A stretch of 18,254 bases of DNA from Bacteroidales bacterium. Its GTDB lineage: Bacteria > Bacteroidota > Bacteroidia > Bacteroidales > JAAUTT01. This document shows positions 1-9,309 of the stretch, in pieces; the first letter of the stretch is position 1; every line of letters begins with the position of its first letter. The notes under the pieces were generated by a model. That model ran no database searches. It had not been told where the DNA came from and worked only from the letters and a program-made list of their open reading frames with translations. The position numbers and the translations under genes are program-made. The DNA lies in contig JAAUTT010000011.1 in assembly GCA_012031335.1 (NCBI GenBank), positions 1 to 18,254 on the forward strand, read 5' to 3'.

Positions 1-1
1 A

Positions 2-1264
2 CAGGTTTTTGCTTCGGTAATTTCGGGCGATTTTAATATAGCAGCCCACCCCGACGAAACTTATATGAAAAAAAGCCTCTTCAGTTATACCAGTGATAGC
101 TCCGATTTGATTAAAAACGCCATTCAGCAGGGAAAAGAATTTGTGTACGAAGCGGTATCAAAAAAAAGGCGAAAATATCCTGAGAGTATTTTATCCGATT
201 TATGTGACCGGCAAAAATAATAAAGAAGTAAAACCATGGTCGGTAATGGTGGAAATTCCGCTCAAAGAAGTTTATGCCCAAACAAGAACCATTGTTTTGC
301 TCAATATAATTGCCGCTTTGCTTGGGTTAACCTTACTAAGTATAATAATTCTTTATATCTCCAGGAAAATTACAAAACCTATTATCCGAAGTGCACAGCT
401 TGCAAAGGAAATTGCATCAGGAAATCTGGATGTTGAAACAGATTTAGTTTCGAGCAACGACGAAATAGGTGAGTTAACCGAATCTCTATCCTTAATGACC
501 TCAAAATTAAAGCAGGTTGTAAATGAAATCTTCGATGGTGCCAACGCCATAACTTCGGCAAGTACACAGCTTAGCAGTGCCTCCCAGCAACTATCAGAAG
601 GGGCTAACGACCAGGCTTCTTCAGTCGAAGAAGTTTCGTCGTCAATGGAAGAGATGACTTCCAACATCTTGCAAAACACTGAAAATTCAGCAGGAAACCG
701 AAAAAATATCAAAAAAGTGCACTGGAGAGTATGAAAAATGTTGCATCGCGTGCCGAAAAAGCGGGAACAATGAACAAATCGGTATCGGAAAAAATAAGGA
801 TAATAAACGATATTGCATTTCAAACCAATTTGCTGGCATTGAATGCAGCCGTTGAAGCAGCAAGAGCCGGTGAACATGGGAGAGGTTTTGCAGTGGTGGC
901 TTCGGAAGTCCGGAAACTTGCCGAAAGGAGTAAATTTGCTGCCGACGAAATTGTAAACCTGGCTTCGGAGAGTTATAACCTGAACGAAAGCGCCGGGAAA
1001 CAAATGAATGAAACCCTCCCGATGATTGAAAAAACATCGCGGCTTGTACTTGAAATTACAGCTGCCAGCATGGAGCAAAATGCCGGATCGGATCAGATAA
1101 ACAATGCCATTCAGCAGCTTAATAAGGTTACCCAGCAGAATGCAGCTGCAGCAGAGCAACTGGCGACAAGTGCGGAAGAAATGGCCAGTCAGGCCGAACA
1201 GCTTAAGGAACTGATAAGCTATTTCAATACCGGAACATCGCACAATAAAAGTCAATATAAATAA
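2..1264 (+). CDS. Methyl-accepting chemotaxis protein, 5'-partial, frameshifted
   Basis: Membrane chemoreceptor that signals to a CheA/CheW complex; its start lies outside the window. Reading across frame changes gives the end of an extracytoplasmic Cache-like sensor (motif [10 protein letters not shown]), one membrane helix (about 285-360), a HAMP segment (ITKPI ... GNLDVE) and a long coiled-coil signalling domain. The hairpin tip is unmistakable: [20 protein letters not shown] followed by [12 protein letters not shown]. The frame moves from frame 2 to frame 3 at the A7 run near 161-167 (one extra base) and from frame 3 to frame 2 between about 690 and 720. At the second site the simplest fix is one missing A near 713. 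However, frame 1 between 693 and 715 reads QQETEKIS, close to the usual NSQQTEKI of Bacteroidota receptors, so two nearby errors are possible. The ligand is unknown. The family call is very secure; whether the gene is truly broken is not. Confidence 0.93.
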
Positions 1265-1318
1265 TCAATTATATCCTATACCTTCTTATATCCGAATTCA
1301 TCATACAAACGAAGTCAT

Positions 1319-2446
1319 ATGAGCCTACTTCCTAAAATATTATATATAGACGATGAGCCGGAAAACCTTATTGGTTTTAAAGTTTCGTTTGCCCGGGAAT
1401 TTCTGATTTTTACAGCTGAAAATACTCAGGAAGCCTATCAGATTATGAAATCGCAGGATATTGTTGTGGCCATTGTCGATTTTAAAATGCCCGGGGAAGA
1501 TGGTATATCGTTTATTGAACGGGTTAAAGACGAATTTTCGGAAGTAGTATTTATGGTAATATCAGGATATGCTGATATTGAAGCGGTAATAAAGGCAATT
1601 AACATGAATTGCCTGAGAAATTTTGTTCAAAAACCCTGGAATTATAATGAAATGAGGATTGTGTTAAAGAATGCTGTTGAATCGGGTCAGATTAAAAAAG
1701 AAAATAAAAAATTACTGGAGCTACTCCTGGAAAATAACAGACAGCTGCAGGAGTCAATGGAACGCGAAAGGAACCTGAGCGAATTGAAAAGTGTTTTTTA
1801 AGAAATATATCACACGAAGTAAGAACCCCGTTAAATGCTATCATTGGATTTGCCAATATCGCCAGAGAGGCATCGGGGGAACCCCATGTGGTAAATCATC
1901 TCGACATTTGCATACAAAACAGTTACCTGCTTTTAAGGGTCATGGACAGCATTATACTTGCATCGGTCATATCGACCGACCAGGTTAGTATTTATACCGA
2001 GGTTTTTCGCCGGCATCCATTATGCAGGAAATAATGGAAGCTCATGCCATGAAACCTTCAGTTGATTTTATTAATAACATCGATAGTGATTTAACCATTG
2101 TGAACGATAAGGATAAAATAAAACCGTACTGGACCTGTTAATTGATAATGCTTTAAAATTCACTGATAAAGGTTATATAAAAGTGGCAGCTTTCGGGCAC
2201 GGCGACGAAGAAATAATTTTCCGAATAACCGATACCGGCATTGGAATCCTCCCCGATAAAAAGGATATCATTTATAAACCATTCCGGCAATGCGATGAGT
2301 CGACAGGCCGGAAATATAACGGAAATGGGCTGGGTCTGTTTATTGCTAAATCCCTTGTTGAAATACTAAAAGGGAAAATGTGGTATGAATCGGAACCCGG
2401 GAAAGGCACCACATTCAGTTTTACAGTGAAACGGAATTTCTGTTAA
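1319..2446 (+). CDS. Receiver-histidine kinase hybrid (REC-HisKA-HATPase), frameshifted
   Basis: Cytoplasmic two-component protein that receives a phosphoryl group on an N-terminal receiver domain and carries its own kinase core; corrected length is about 376 aa. The receiver (1-120) has the acidic pair D11/D12, phospho-acceptor D54 (AIVDFKMPG), S82 and K105 (QKPW). A charged coiled coil (about 121-158) leads to the H-box ISHEVRTPLNAIIGF with H166. The ATPase domain shows the N box (LLIDNALKFT), G1 (DTGIGI) and G2 (NGLGLF). No membrane segment is visible, so it must take its signal from a partner. Three single-base losses break it: T run at 1794-1799, T run at 2006-2010 and A run near 2117-2120. 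Together they restore the original frame. It follows the chemoreceptor by 54 bases, so the two may be co-transcribed. The target is unknown. Confidence 0.92.
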
Positions 2447-2603
2447 TAGGAGTTGAGCAACATGCAAACACGTTTGACATTTATATCTTACATTTTGCCA
2501 TTAAACACCTTTGTTGGCTGAATGAAACTTCAAAATTACTATAAATATTTAAACTTCACTGGAAATTATAAAGCGATCGGCAAATATATTTAACCCTTCT
2601 CAC

Positions 2604-3474
2604 TTATTTCTTTGCATGCTGTTTCTGATAGGCTGAAGGACTGATTTTATACAATCGTTTAAACTGCCTGTTGAAGTTCGATAAATTGTGAAACCCACTC
2701 ATATAGCATACCTCAGAAATGTTATATTGTTCGTGACTCAGCAGTTTGCATGCATAACCTATTCGCACCTCATTCAGGAAATTCACAAAAGTCTTTCGGG
2801 TTCGCTGCTTAAAAAAGGTACAGAATGTATTGGGCGACATATGAGCCTTATCGGCAACCTGCTGAAGGGTTAAGTCGGACGTGAAATTTTTCATAATAAA
2901 ATCGCACACTTCCGTGATTTGCTCCGACCCCGAGGCCTTAAAATTCTGAATAAAACCCGGACTTGCCAGTTTTGTCTTTTGTTTTGTCTCGGCCAATATG
3001 TTGAGAATAGTCAGTAATTCGATAATTCTCTCGGCTCCACCCATCGCAAACATATCATGCATTTTGCGGGCAACAAGTTTTCCGGTTTTCCCCAGAATTG
3101 AAAAGCCCATCACCGATTCTTCCAGAAACCTGTTTATCCTTTCCATTTCCGGGAGGTTAAAAAAAGCTGTTTCCTAGAAAATCGCTGGTAAAATGAATCA
3201 CAATGGCTTCGGCAGTAAGATTTGAGTTCTCCTCGTAATAAATTTTACTGTTATGGTAAACATGTGGAAGATTTGGACCCAGAAATGCCAGATCTCCATC
3301 GGTAAAGGTGCTGATGTTGTCTCCTATTATTTTATCACCTGAGCTTTTAACTACCAGTACAAGTTCATATTCGGGGTGATAATGCCATGGGGTTGGGTAG
3401 TGCGGGTAAACATCCTTCTGCAAAACAAATGAGGATTTGGCGTCCTTGTTTAACCGTTCAATGATCAGTTTCAT
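2604..3474 (-). CDS. AraC-family transcriptional regulator, frameshifted
   Basis: DNA-binding activator or repressor of about 289 aa when corrected. The N-terminal part (1-105) is a cupin-type sensing domain with histidines at PWHYHPEYEL and PHVYH, the pattern of sugar-sensing AraC proteins. The C-terminal 100 residues are a double helix-turn-helix: LTLQQVADKAHMSPNTFCTFFK, split here as LTLQQVADKAHMS and PNTFCTFFK, then ISEVCYMSGFHNLSNFNRQF and the usual tail YKISPSAYQ. The two halves are in different frames because the T7 run complementary to about 3160-3166 has one base too many; removing it gives GNSFFNLPEMERI, as expected for the linker. It is divergent from the DUF1080/oxidoreductase operon, so control of that operon is a reasonable inference. 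The inducer is unknown. Confidence 0.92.
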
Positions 3475-3529
3475 GTGCTCATAATTTGATTTTTAAGGTC
3501 ACATGAACCCCGAAGGGCTCAGCGAAGCT

Positions 3530-3581
3530 AAACATCCATATAAATCATTGCCTTATGTGAGGATTTTTCACATGGATGTTT
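3530..3581. promoter_or_regulatory. 52-nt imperfect hairpin in the divergent control region
   Basis: The 10-base arms at 3530-3539 (AAACATCCAT) and 3572-3581 (ATGGATGTTT) are exact reverse complements. A second helix, AAATC at 3542-3546 with GATTT at 3562-3566, lies inside. An alternative pairing is ATGTGA (3555-3560) with TCACAT (3568-3573). It sits in the 241-base gap between the AraC start and the first DUF1080 gene. It could be an operator, a leader hairpin or a dispersed palindromic element. I could not find a convincing Bacteroidota TAnnTTTG promoter box in the gap. Confidence 0.45.
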
Positions 3582-3715
3582 CATTGTAATACAATTTTCT
3601 GTAAATAACACGAAAAATATTTGAAAAACTCAATAAAATAGTATCAGGTTATATCGCTTTTATCACCGAATTTTGATCGTAATAAATTGCAAACGAAAAC
3701 TAATTATCTGAAACT

Positions 3716-4393
3716 ATGAAAAGGAATCCCTATTGTTTTTTTCTGCTGCTTTTAGGTTTCATCCAAACCGGAGTTACCTGGAGTCAAAACAGCAATAAGT
3801 CTGAATGGCGGCCTTTGTTTGGTAATAATTTAAGTGAAGCCGAATACGACAGAAATTGCTGGAAAATGGAGGGTGATGTTCTCACCGCTTCCGAAGACAA
3901 AGTAATATGGGCAAAAGGTATCTACGAAAATTTTGTACTGAACCTGGAATTTAAAACCGAAAACGGCACCAATAGCGGGGTAATCGTTTATTGCACCGAC
4001 CGTGAAAACTGGATACCCTATTCGGTTGAAATTCAGATTGCCGACGATTACAGCGATAAATGGGGAAAGGAAAGAAAAGATTATCAATGTGGGGCTATAT
4101 TCGGCCATTTACCAGCTGTTGAGCAAAAAGTGGTTAATAAACCCGGCGAGTGGAATAAACTGCAGATTACATGCAAAGGCCAGAACATTGACGTGGAACT
4201 GAACGGCAAACTGGTAACCCAAATGGATATGAGAAAGTGGACTTCCGGTAAAACAAACCCCGATGGTTCATCCATTCCCGAATGGTTACCCAATCCGCTT
4301 GCCCAATTACCCACCAAAGGAGCAGTTGGCCTCCAGGGAAAACATGCCGATGCCTCGGTGTGGTTCCGCAATATAATGGTAAGAGCGTTATAA
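3716..4393 (+). CDS. Secreted DUF1080 (3-keto-disaccharide hydrolase-like) protein
   Basis: A 225-aa single-domain protein with a Sec signal peptide (hydrophobic FFLLLLGFIQTG, likely cleaved near residue 24 after WSQ). The rest is the concanavalin-like DUF1080 fold (PF06439): WRPLFGNNLSE at the start, then NFVLNLEFKT, NSGVIVYC, the acidic EIQIADDY region, GEWNKLQITC, LNGKLV and the terminal VGLQGKHADASVWFRNI. In this family, members cleave 3-keto-glycosides made by a partner dehydrogenase; other members have no proven activity. The ATG at 3716 is chosen because it places the signal peptide correctly. It is the first gene of a probable three-gene operon with a second DUF1080 gene 31 bases downstream and a Gfo/Idh/MocA oxidoreductase after that, which fits the keto-glycoside role. 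Substrate unknown. Confidence 0.88.
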   Translation: MKRNPYCFFLLLLGFIQTGVTWSQNSNKSEWRPLFGNNLSEAEYDRNCWKMEGDVLTASEDKVIWAKGIYENFVLNLEFKTENGTNSGVIVYCTDRENWIPYSVEIQIADDYSDKWGKERKDYQCGAIFGHLPAVEQKVVNKPGEWNKLQITCKGQNIDVELNGKLVTQMDMRKWTSGKTNPDGSSIPEWLPNPLAQLPTKGAVGLQGKHADASVWFRNIMVRAL

Positions 4394-4424
4394 AATATAT
4401 CATCCAAAATTAAAACATACGAAT

Positions 4425-5189
4425 ATGAAAAAACAAAACAGCATCCTTGTTAATTGTCTTTGCCCTGATGTTAATTGCATCGTGCAAAACATCCCAAACA
4501 AAAGACCCTATGAAACTTTATAGCGAAATTGACCGCTCGGCCAATCCTAATATCCTTACCGATTCGGAAAAGGAAAAAGGATGGCAACTGCTTTTCGACG
4601 GAACAAATATTTCAGGATGGCATGGGTTTAACATGAAAGGCGTGCCCGAATACTGGGTTGTGGAAGATCAGGCCATTACCATGTTAACCGAAGGCGGCCA
4701 GGAAAGTCAGGATATCATTACCGATAAGGTGTACCGTAATTTTGTTTTCAGTGCAGAATTCAAACTTACCAAAGCTGCCAACAGCGGTATCATTTTTCAG
4801 GTGGCCGAAGACCCCAAATATAAGTTTCCTTACGAAACAGGTCCCGAATTTCAGGTGATCGACCACGAAAACTGGACCGATAAACTGGAGGACTGGCAAA
4901 TATGCGGAGCCAATTATGCCATGTATCCGCCCAAGGTTAAACCATATAAGGCGCTTGGCGAATGGAACCAGGTAATGCTCGTGGTGAACGAAAATCATGT
5001 GACTCAGATTTTAAACGGCGAAGTGGTGGTGACTTACGAAAAATATTCCGACGAATGGAAAAACTCCGTGCGAGCGGTAAATGGGCCGACTTCCCCGACT
5101 ATGGAAAATACGACGAAGGACACATTTCGCTTCAAAACCATGGAACCAAAGTATTCTACAGAAATTTAAAAATCAAGGAACTTAATTAA
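4425..5189 (+). CDS. DUF1080 lipoprotein, second paralogue, frameshifted
   Basis: Corrected length is about 254 aa. The start ATG at 4425 is out of frame with the body by one extra base in the A-rich stretch 4427-4440; removing it gives a lysine-rich start, a hydrophobic segment and the lipobox LIASC, so this copy is lipid-anchored. The body is DUF1080: WQLLFDGTNISGWHG, a W-V-V-E-D segment, NFVFSAEFKL, NSGIIFQV, GPEFQVIDHENW, GEWNQVMLVV and LNGEVVV. A lost G near 5080-5084 moves the frame again; afterwards it reads GKWADFPDYGK, then GHISLQNHG and KVFYRNLKIKELN, the standard family ending, with the stop at 5187-5189. The paralogue upstream is soluble and secreted, so the two may act at different sites or on different linkages. 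The oxidoreductase follows 23 bases later. Confidence 0.87.
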
Positions 5190-5212
5190 ATAACCGGTTT
5201 AATCTGAAGATA

Positions 5213-6694
5213 ATGAATAATTCACGACGCGATTTTTTAAGAAAAGCTACTGTAGCAACTGCCGGCTTTACAATCATCCCGAGTTTTACCGTGAGCGGAC
5301 TGGGTCATAAGGCTCCCAGCGATAAACTGAACATTGTTGGTATTGGTGTTGGTGGTAAAGGTCATCCGAACCTGGTGGGCATGAATTCCGAGAATATCAT
5401 CGGCCTTTGCGATGTTGACTGGAAATATGCTCAGAATTGTTTCAACGAATTTCCCAAAGCTAAAAGATACTACGACTGGCGCAAGATGTTTGATGAGCTA
5501 GGCAAATCGATTGATGGCGTAATGGTTGCCACAGCCGATCACACCCACGCTGCCGTTGCCGCTAATGCGCTGGCTATGGGCAAACATGTTTATTGTCAGA
5601 AACCTCTTACCCACTCGGTTTACGAATCGCGTTTACTTACAAAACTGGCTGCAAAGCACAAAGTGGCCACCCAAATGGGAAATCAGGGAAATTCAGGTGA
5701 TGGCGTACGCCAGGTTTGCGAATGGATATGGAATGGCGAAATAGGCGAAGTTAAAGAAGTGCATTCCTGGACTAACCGTCCTATCTGGCCCCAAGGTCTT
5801 CAGCGTCCGGCTAACTCCATGACTCCGCCGGATACAATGAATTGGGACTTGTTTATTGGTCCGGCGCCCATGCGTCCATTTCATGAAATCTATACACCCT
5901 GGAACTGGCGTGGATGGTGGGATTTTGGTACAGGAGCCTTTGGCGATATGGCCTGTCATATTCTCGATCCGGTTTACCAGGCATTAAAGTTAGGTTATCC
6001 ACAATCGGTAAGCGGAACTTCAACGCTTTTGAATACCGAAAGTGCTCCACAGGCCGAAAAAGTGAAATTTACATTCCCATCACGGGCAAAAGTGAACAGC
6101 GTAAATATGCCGGAAGTTGATGTGCATTGGTACGATGGAGGTCTGTTGCCCGACAGGAATGAGCTGTTGAATGGTATCGATCTGATGGCTGATAATATGG
6201 GCGGTTGTTTGTTCATTGGTTCAAAAGACACCCTGATTTGTGGCACCGGAGGATTCAACCCCCGTTTGCTTTCGGGTCGTGTTCCGAATGTTAAACCATA
6301 CCTGCGGAGAATTCCAGGTGCAATTGGTTATGTGGACGGACCGCATGAACAGGATTGGATCCGTGCCTGTAAGGAATCGCCCGAAAACAGGGTTGAAGGA
6401 ACTTCACACTTTGGTTATTCGGGACCGTTTAACGAAATGGTTTTACTGGGAGTGCTGGCAATACGCCTGCAAGGTTTAGGCAAGGTTCTGAAATGGGATG
6501 CCGAAAACATGAAATTCACCAATATTTCAGCCGGAGAAAAATTGAAGGTGGTAACTGTGGATGAGTTTAAGGTAGTCGACGGTCACCCTCATTTCAATAC
6601 CCAGCATGCCACCTTTGATGCGCTCGAAGCTGCAACAGGTTACATCAAGCATACCTACCGAGACGGATGGAATTTACCAGCAATGCCTGCCTGA
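5213..6694 (+). CDS. Tat-exported Gfo/Idh/MocA family oxidoreductase
   Basis: NAD(P)-dependent sugar dehydrogenase of 493 aa, intact. The N-terminus is a twin-arginine signal (SRRDFLRK plus a hydrophobic stretch to about residue 30), so it is probably folded with its cofactor and exported. The Rossmann motif is VGIGVGGKG (42-50) and the strand end is CDVD (66-69). The family motif normally written EKP is CQKPLTHS here, with K130. The catalytic region is GAFGDMACHILDP, with D245 and H249. The length exceeds the usual 330-400 aa because of extra C-terminal segments, as in other Tat-type members. In characterised cases such proteins oxidise a sugar hydroxyl, often C3, or act through a tightly bound NAD in glycoside cleavage. 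Its position behind two DUF1080 genes supports generation of a 3-keto-glycoside for them to cleave. The substrate cannot be read from sequence. Confidence 0.93.
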   Translation: MNNSRRDFLRKATVATAGFTIIPSFTVSGLGHKAPSDKLNIVGIGVGGKGHPNLVGMNSENIIGLCDVDWKYAQNCFNEFPKAKRYYDWRKMFDELGKSIDGVMVATADHTHAAVAANALAMGKHVYCQKPLTHSVYESRLLTKLAAKHKVATQMGNQGNSGDGVRQVCEWIWNGEIGEVKEVHSWTNRPIWPQGLQRPANSMTPPDTMNWDLFIGPAPMRPFHEIYTPWNWRGWWDFGTGAFGDMACHILDPVYQALKLGYPQSVSGTSTLLNTESAPQAEKVKFTFPSRAKVNSVNMPEVDVHWYDGGLLPDRNELLNGIDLMADNMGGCLFIGSKDTLICGTGGFNPRLLSGRVPNVKPYLRRIPGAIGYVDGPHEQDWIRACKESPENRVEGTSHFGYSGPFNEMVLLGVLAIRLQGLGKVLKWDAENMKFTNISAGEKLKVVTVDEFKVVDGHPHFNTQHATFDALEAATGYIKHTYRDGWNLPAMPA

Positions 6695-6768
6695 CAAGAT
6701 ATTCACAAATACGACCCCGGCTGGGCATAGTTGTCATCCTAAGGAATGTTATGTATTGATAATCAATA

Positions 6769-6790
6769 ACCCAGGCCTTTTGGCCTGGGT
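6769..6790 (+). terminator. Strong hairpin downstream of the oxidoreductase gene
   Basis: A perfect 9-bp stem, ACCCAGGCC (6769-6777) and GGCCTGGGT (6782-6790), with a TTTT loop. It lies 75 bases after the oxidoreductase stop and 203 before the next gene. There is no clean U-run after the stem on either strand, so a Rho-independent terminator is plausible but not textbook; it may instead protect the transcript 3' end. Nothing else was recognised in the 298-base gap 6695-6992. Confidence 0.5.
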
Positions 6791-6992
6791 GAAGATACAA
6801 GATTAGTTTTGAGGCGCACGATTTAAATATTAAAAGTCAAAACCGCTCATTGCGCCGCATCTATAATCTCAAAAATTCCGACGATGATAACATTACAGCT
6901 CTTTTTTCTTTCAATTCGCGTCGGAAGTCCCTAAGTGTTTTTCAAGCTCAGTGTTTTAATTACCTGCTATTAAAGCAATCAAATTAATTTTT

Positions 6993-8251
6993 ATGACTTC
7001 AAAAGAACGTTTTGATTTAACGATCAATCACAGGCAACCCGATCAGGTAGTGGTCGATTTTGGCTCGACTTCGGTAACGGGAATTCATGCTAAAACAGTT
7101 GAAAATCTCCGTAAACATTTTGGATTGACCAATAAACCGGTGCGGATTACCGATCCATACCAGATGCTTGGCGAAGTGGATCAGGAACTTATTGATATAA
7201 TAGGCGTTGATGTGATTGCTGCCAAAGGACGTAAAAACTCATTCGGCTTTTATAACCATGAGCCTTTGAAGGAATACCTTACACCCTGGGGTCAAACCGT
7301 ACTGGTTCCCGAAGCTTTTCGAACTATTAACGACGAAAACGGCGATGTGCTAATTTATCCCGAAGGTGACGTTTCGGCTTCACCCTCGGCCCGCATGCCT
7401 AAAAGCAGCTTCTTTTTCGATGCCATTATCCGGCAGCAACCTTTTAAGGAAGAGGAACTGGATCCAAAAGATAACCTCGAGGAATATGGTTTGGTATCGG
7501 ATGACGATCTTGCTTACTGGAGCGAAGCCACTCAAAAAGCACGTGCCACAGGAAAGGCAGTAGTAGCCGGTTTGGGAGGCACTGCCCTTGGCGATATTGC
7601 GCATATTCCGGGGATGAAGCTGAAGAAGCCCAAAGGGATCCGCGATATTACAGAGTGGTACATGAGCATCATCATGCGGCCGGATTTTGTGAAAACCATA
7701 TTTGACAGACAATCGGAAATTGCTGTGGAGAATCTCAAGCGCCTCCATCAGGTAATTGGGAATAATGTTGATGCGGTATTTATCTGCGGAACAGATTTCG
7801 GGACTCAGGAATCCACTTTTTGCGCTCCGGAGCAGTTCGATGATATATGGTTGCCTTACTACCAGAGAATAAATAACTGGATTCATACAAATACAAGCTG
7901 GAAGACATTCAAGCACTCATGTGGAGCCGTAGAATCGTTTCTGCCAAAATTTATTGAGGCTGGCTTCGATATTATCAATCCGGTTCAGGTGAATGCAAAA
8001 GGAATGGATCCGGTGCATCTGAAAAAGACATACGGAAAGGACCTTGTATTTTGGGGTGGTGGTATCGATACGCAAAAACATTGCCATATGCTTCTCCCGA
8101 AAAAATACGTGAAGAGGTGCTTCGCTTGTGCGACATATTTTCCAAAGACGGTGGTTTCGTATTCAATACAGTTCATAATGTACAGGCCAATGTGCCGGTA
8201 GAAAATGTTATGGCGATGCTGAATGCCTTAAAGGAATTTAACGGAAAATAG
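6993..8251 (+). CDS. Uroporphyrinogen decarboxylase/MtaA-like family protein, frameshifted
   Basis: Corrected length is 419 aa; the fold is the UroD-type TIM barrel (PF01208). Evidence is the N-terminal TSKERFDLTINHRQPDQ pattern, GVDVI, the segment GTDFGTQ (266-272), the HSCG motif (H308, C310) near the C-terminal end of the barrel, GFDIINPVQ and FWGGGIDTQ. In methyltransferase members (MtaA/MtbA) a His-X-Cys plus a later Cys bind zinc. Here H308-X-C310 is present, but the later position falls in FNTVHNVQ, suggesting H395 in place of Cys. One A is missing in the run at 8069-8073; after repair the frame continues TLPYASPEK to the stop at 8251. This is not a heme-biosynthesis enzyme: it is one of the divergent UroD relatives often found beside sugar oxidoreductases. 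The actual reaction is unknown, and no corrinoid protein is nearby. Confidence 0.85.
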
Positions 8252-8280
8252 CAGTCATTACCTGATCTATTCATAAACAT

Positions 8281-8460
8281 GGAGCACCTCAACCTATACT
8301 TAGGCGAAGCCGGTCTCACCGAAGGTAATCACTCTCCTAAAAGAGAGGGACTTTGAAGAGCAGCGAATCAAGAGTTTTGCGTTCTTTCTCCCCTCGCCTT
8401 CAGGAGAACTTAGCGCCAGCGCTCTCACGACCGAAGGGAGTAGCGGTTGGGGGTGAGGTC
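8281..8460. repeat. Intergenic repeat-like region with short palindromes
   Basis: In the 264-base gap between the UroD-like and SDR genes, short inverted repeats cluster: CTCTC/GAGAG (8332-8336 and 8343-8347), AGCGC-CA-GCGCT (8412-8423), and a CTCCCCTCGCCTTCAGGAGA / TTGGGGGTGAGGTC pair of segments (8389-8408 and 8447-8460). This last pattern resembles a non-coding repeat I have seen scattered between genes in many Bacteroidota, here apparently split by other sequence. No coding potential was found. The identification as a dispersed repeat is from memory of similar sequences, not from a comparison. Confidence 0.4.
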
Positions 8461-8515
8461 TTAAAAAATTCATGAATTATGCAGATTAATAACTAATTTT
8501 AATCTCTTCGCACCC

Positions 8516-9307
8516 ATGTCTGAAAAAATGCTCTCGGGCAAAAATCTGGTTGTCATCGGTGGTACAACTGGTCTTGGACTTTCGGCCAGTAAAGCCTTTG
8601 TGGAAAATGGGGCCAATGTTGTTGTCGCCGGCAGAAATGAGGATAGTGTTTCGGAAGCCAAAAAGCTTCTGGGAAGCAGGTCCGAGGGTATTGCAGGAGA
8701 CGCCGTGCTGCCCGAAACCGCCATGCGGGCCATCGAAGTTTGTGTTGAAACATTCGGAAGCTTCCATGGTCTCTATCATGTAGCGGGTGGCAGCGGACGA
8801 AAAATGGGCGATGGTCCTCTGCATGAGCTTACCCTGGAAGGATGGAATAAAACACTTGAGTTGAACCTTACTTCTCTCATGTTATCCAACCAGGCAGCGG
8901 TTCAATATTTTTTAAAGCATCATCAGGAAGGTTATATTCTTAATATGGGTTCGGTACTCGGATATTCACCCTCTCCCCAATATTTCAGTACCCATGCCTA
9001 TGCAGCATCCAAATCAGCCATCATCGGGTTTTCAAAATCGATTGCCGCCTATTATGCCAAAAATAATATCCGTGTAAACGTAATTGCTCCTGCCCTGGTG
9101 GAAACTCCCATGGCAAAAAGAGCTGCAGAAGATGATCATATTCTCGCTTTCATCAAAACCAAGCAACCCCTGGATGGTGGACGAATCGGATATCCTTCGG
9201 ATCTGGACGGACTCGCTGTATATTTTATGAGCGATATGGCCAGGTTTACAACCGGTCAGGTTATCGCTGTAGATGGAGGGTGGACGGTTTCCGAAGGTCA
9301 GCTTTAA
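8516..9307 (+). CDS. Short-chain dehydrogenase/reductase (SDR)
   Basis: Classical SDR of 263 aa, intact and cytoplasmic, interconverting an alcohol and a ketone with NAD(P). The cofactor motif is GGTTGLG (15-21), the N of the NxxS region is N117, and the catalytic set is S146 (NMGSVLGYS), Y162 and K166 (YAASK). The end of the fold shows GQVIAVDGGW, the usual family signature. The sequence AGGSGRK replaces the usual NNAG after the fourth strand. It stands alone between two repeat-bearing gaps, but it is on the same strand as the catabolic genes and probably serves the same pathway, for example reducing or oxidising a keto-sugar or a sugar acid. The ATG at 8516 is the only plausible start close to the first beta strand. 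Confidence 0.94.
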   Translation: MSEKMLSGKNLVVIGGTTGLGLSASKAFVENGANVVVAGRNEDSVSEAKKLLGSRSEGIAGDAVLPETAMRAIEVCVETFGSFHGLYHVAGGSGRKMGDGPLHELTLEGWNKTLELNLTSLMLSNQAAVQYFLKHHQEGYILNMGSVLGYSPSPQYFSTHAYAASKSAIIGFSKSIAAYYAKNNIRVNVIAPALVETPMAKRAAEDDHILAFIKTKQPLDGGRIGYPSDLDGLAVYFMSDMARFTTGQVIAVDGGWTVSEGQL

Positions 9308-9309
9308 AA

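Noticed and set aside
353..1255. 300-codon open frame on the minus strand
   Set aside because: It lies fully antisense to the chemoreceptor, has a cysteine- and phenylalanine-rich composition typical of a shadow frame, and has no family features.
3582..3715. Bacteroidota -33/-7 promoter for the DUF1080 operon
   Set aside because: Only partial matches (TATTTG near 3613, TTTTG near 3670) with wrong spacing; not supportable.
7380..7916. 178-codon minus-strand frame
   Set aside because: It is antisense to the well-supported UroD-like gene and has no motif.
6993..8251. Heme-pathway uroporphyrinogen decarboxylase (hemE)
   Set aside because: It is longer than HemE, lacks the N-terminal arginine-rich substrate motif, has an H-x-C metal motif, and is in a catabolic context.
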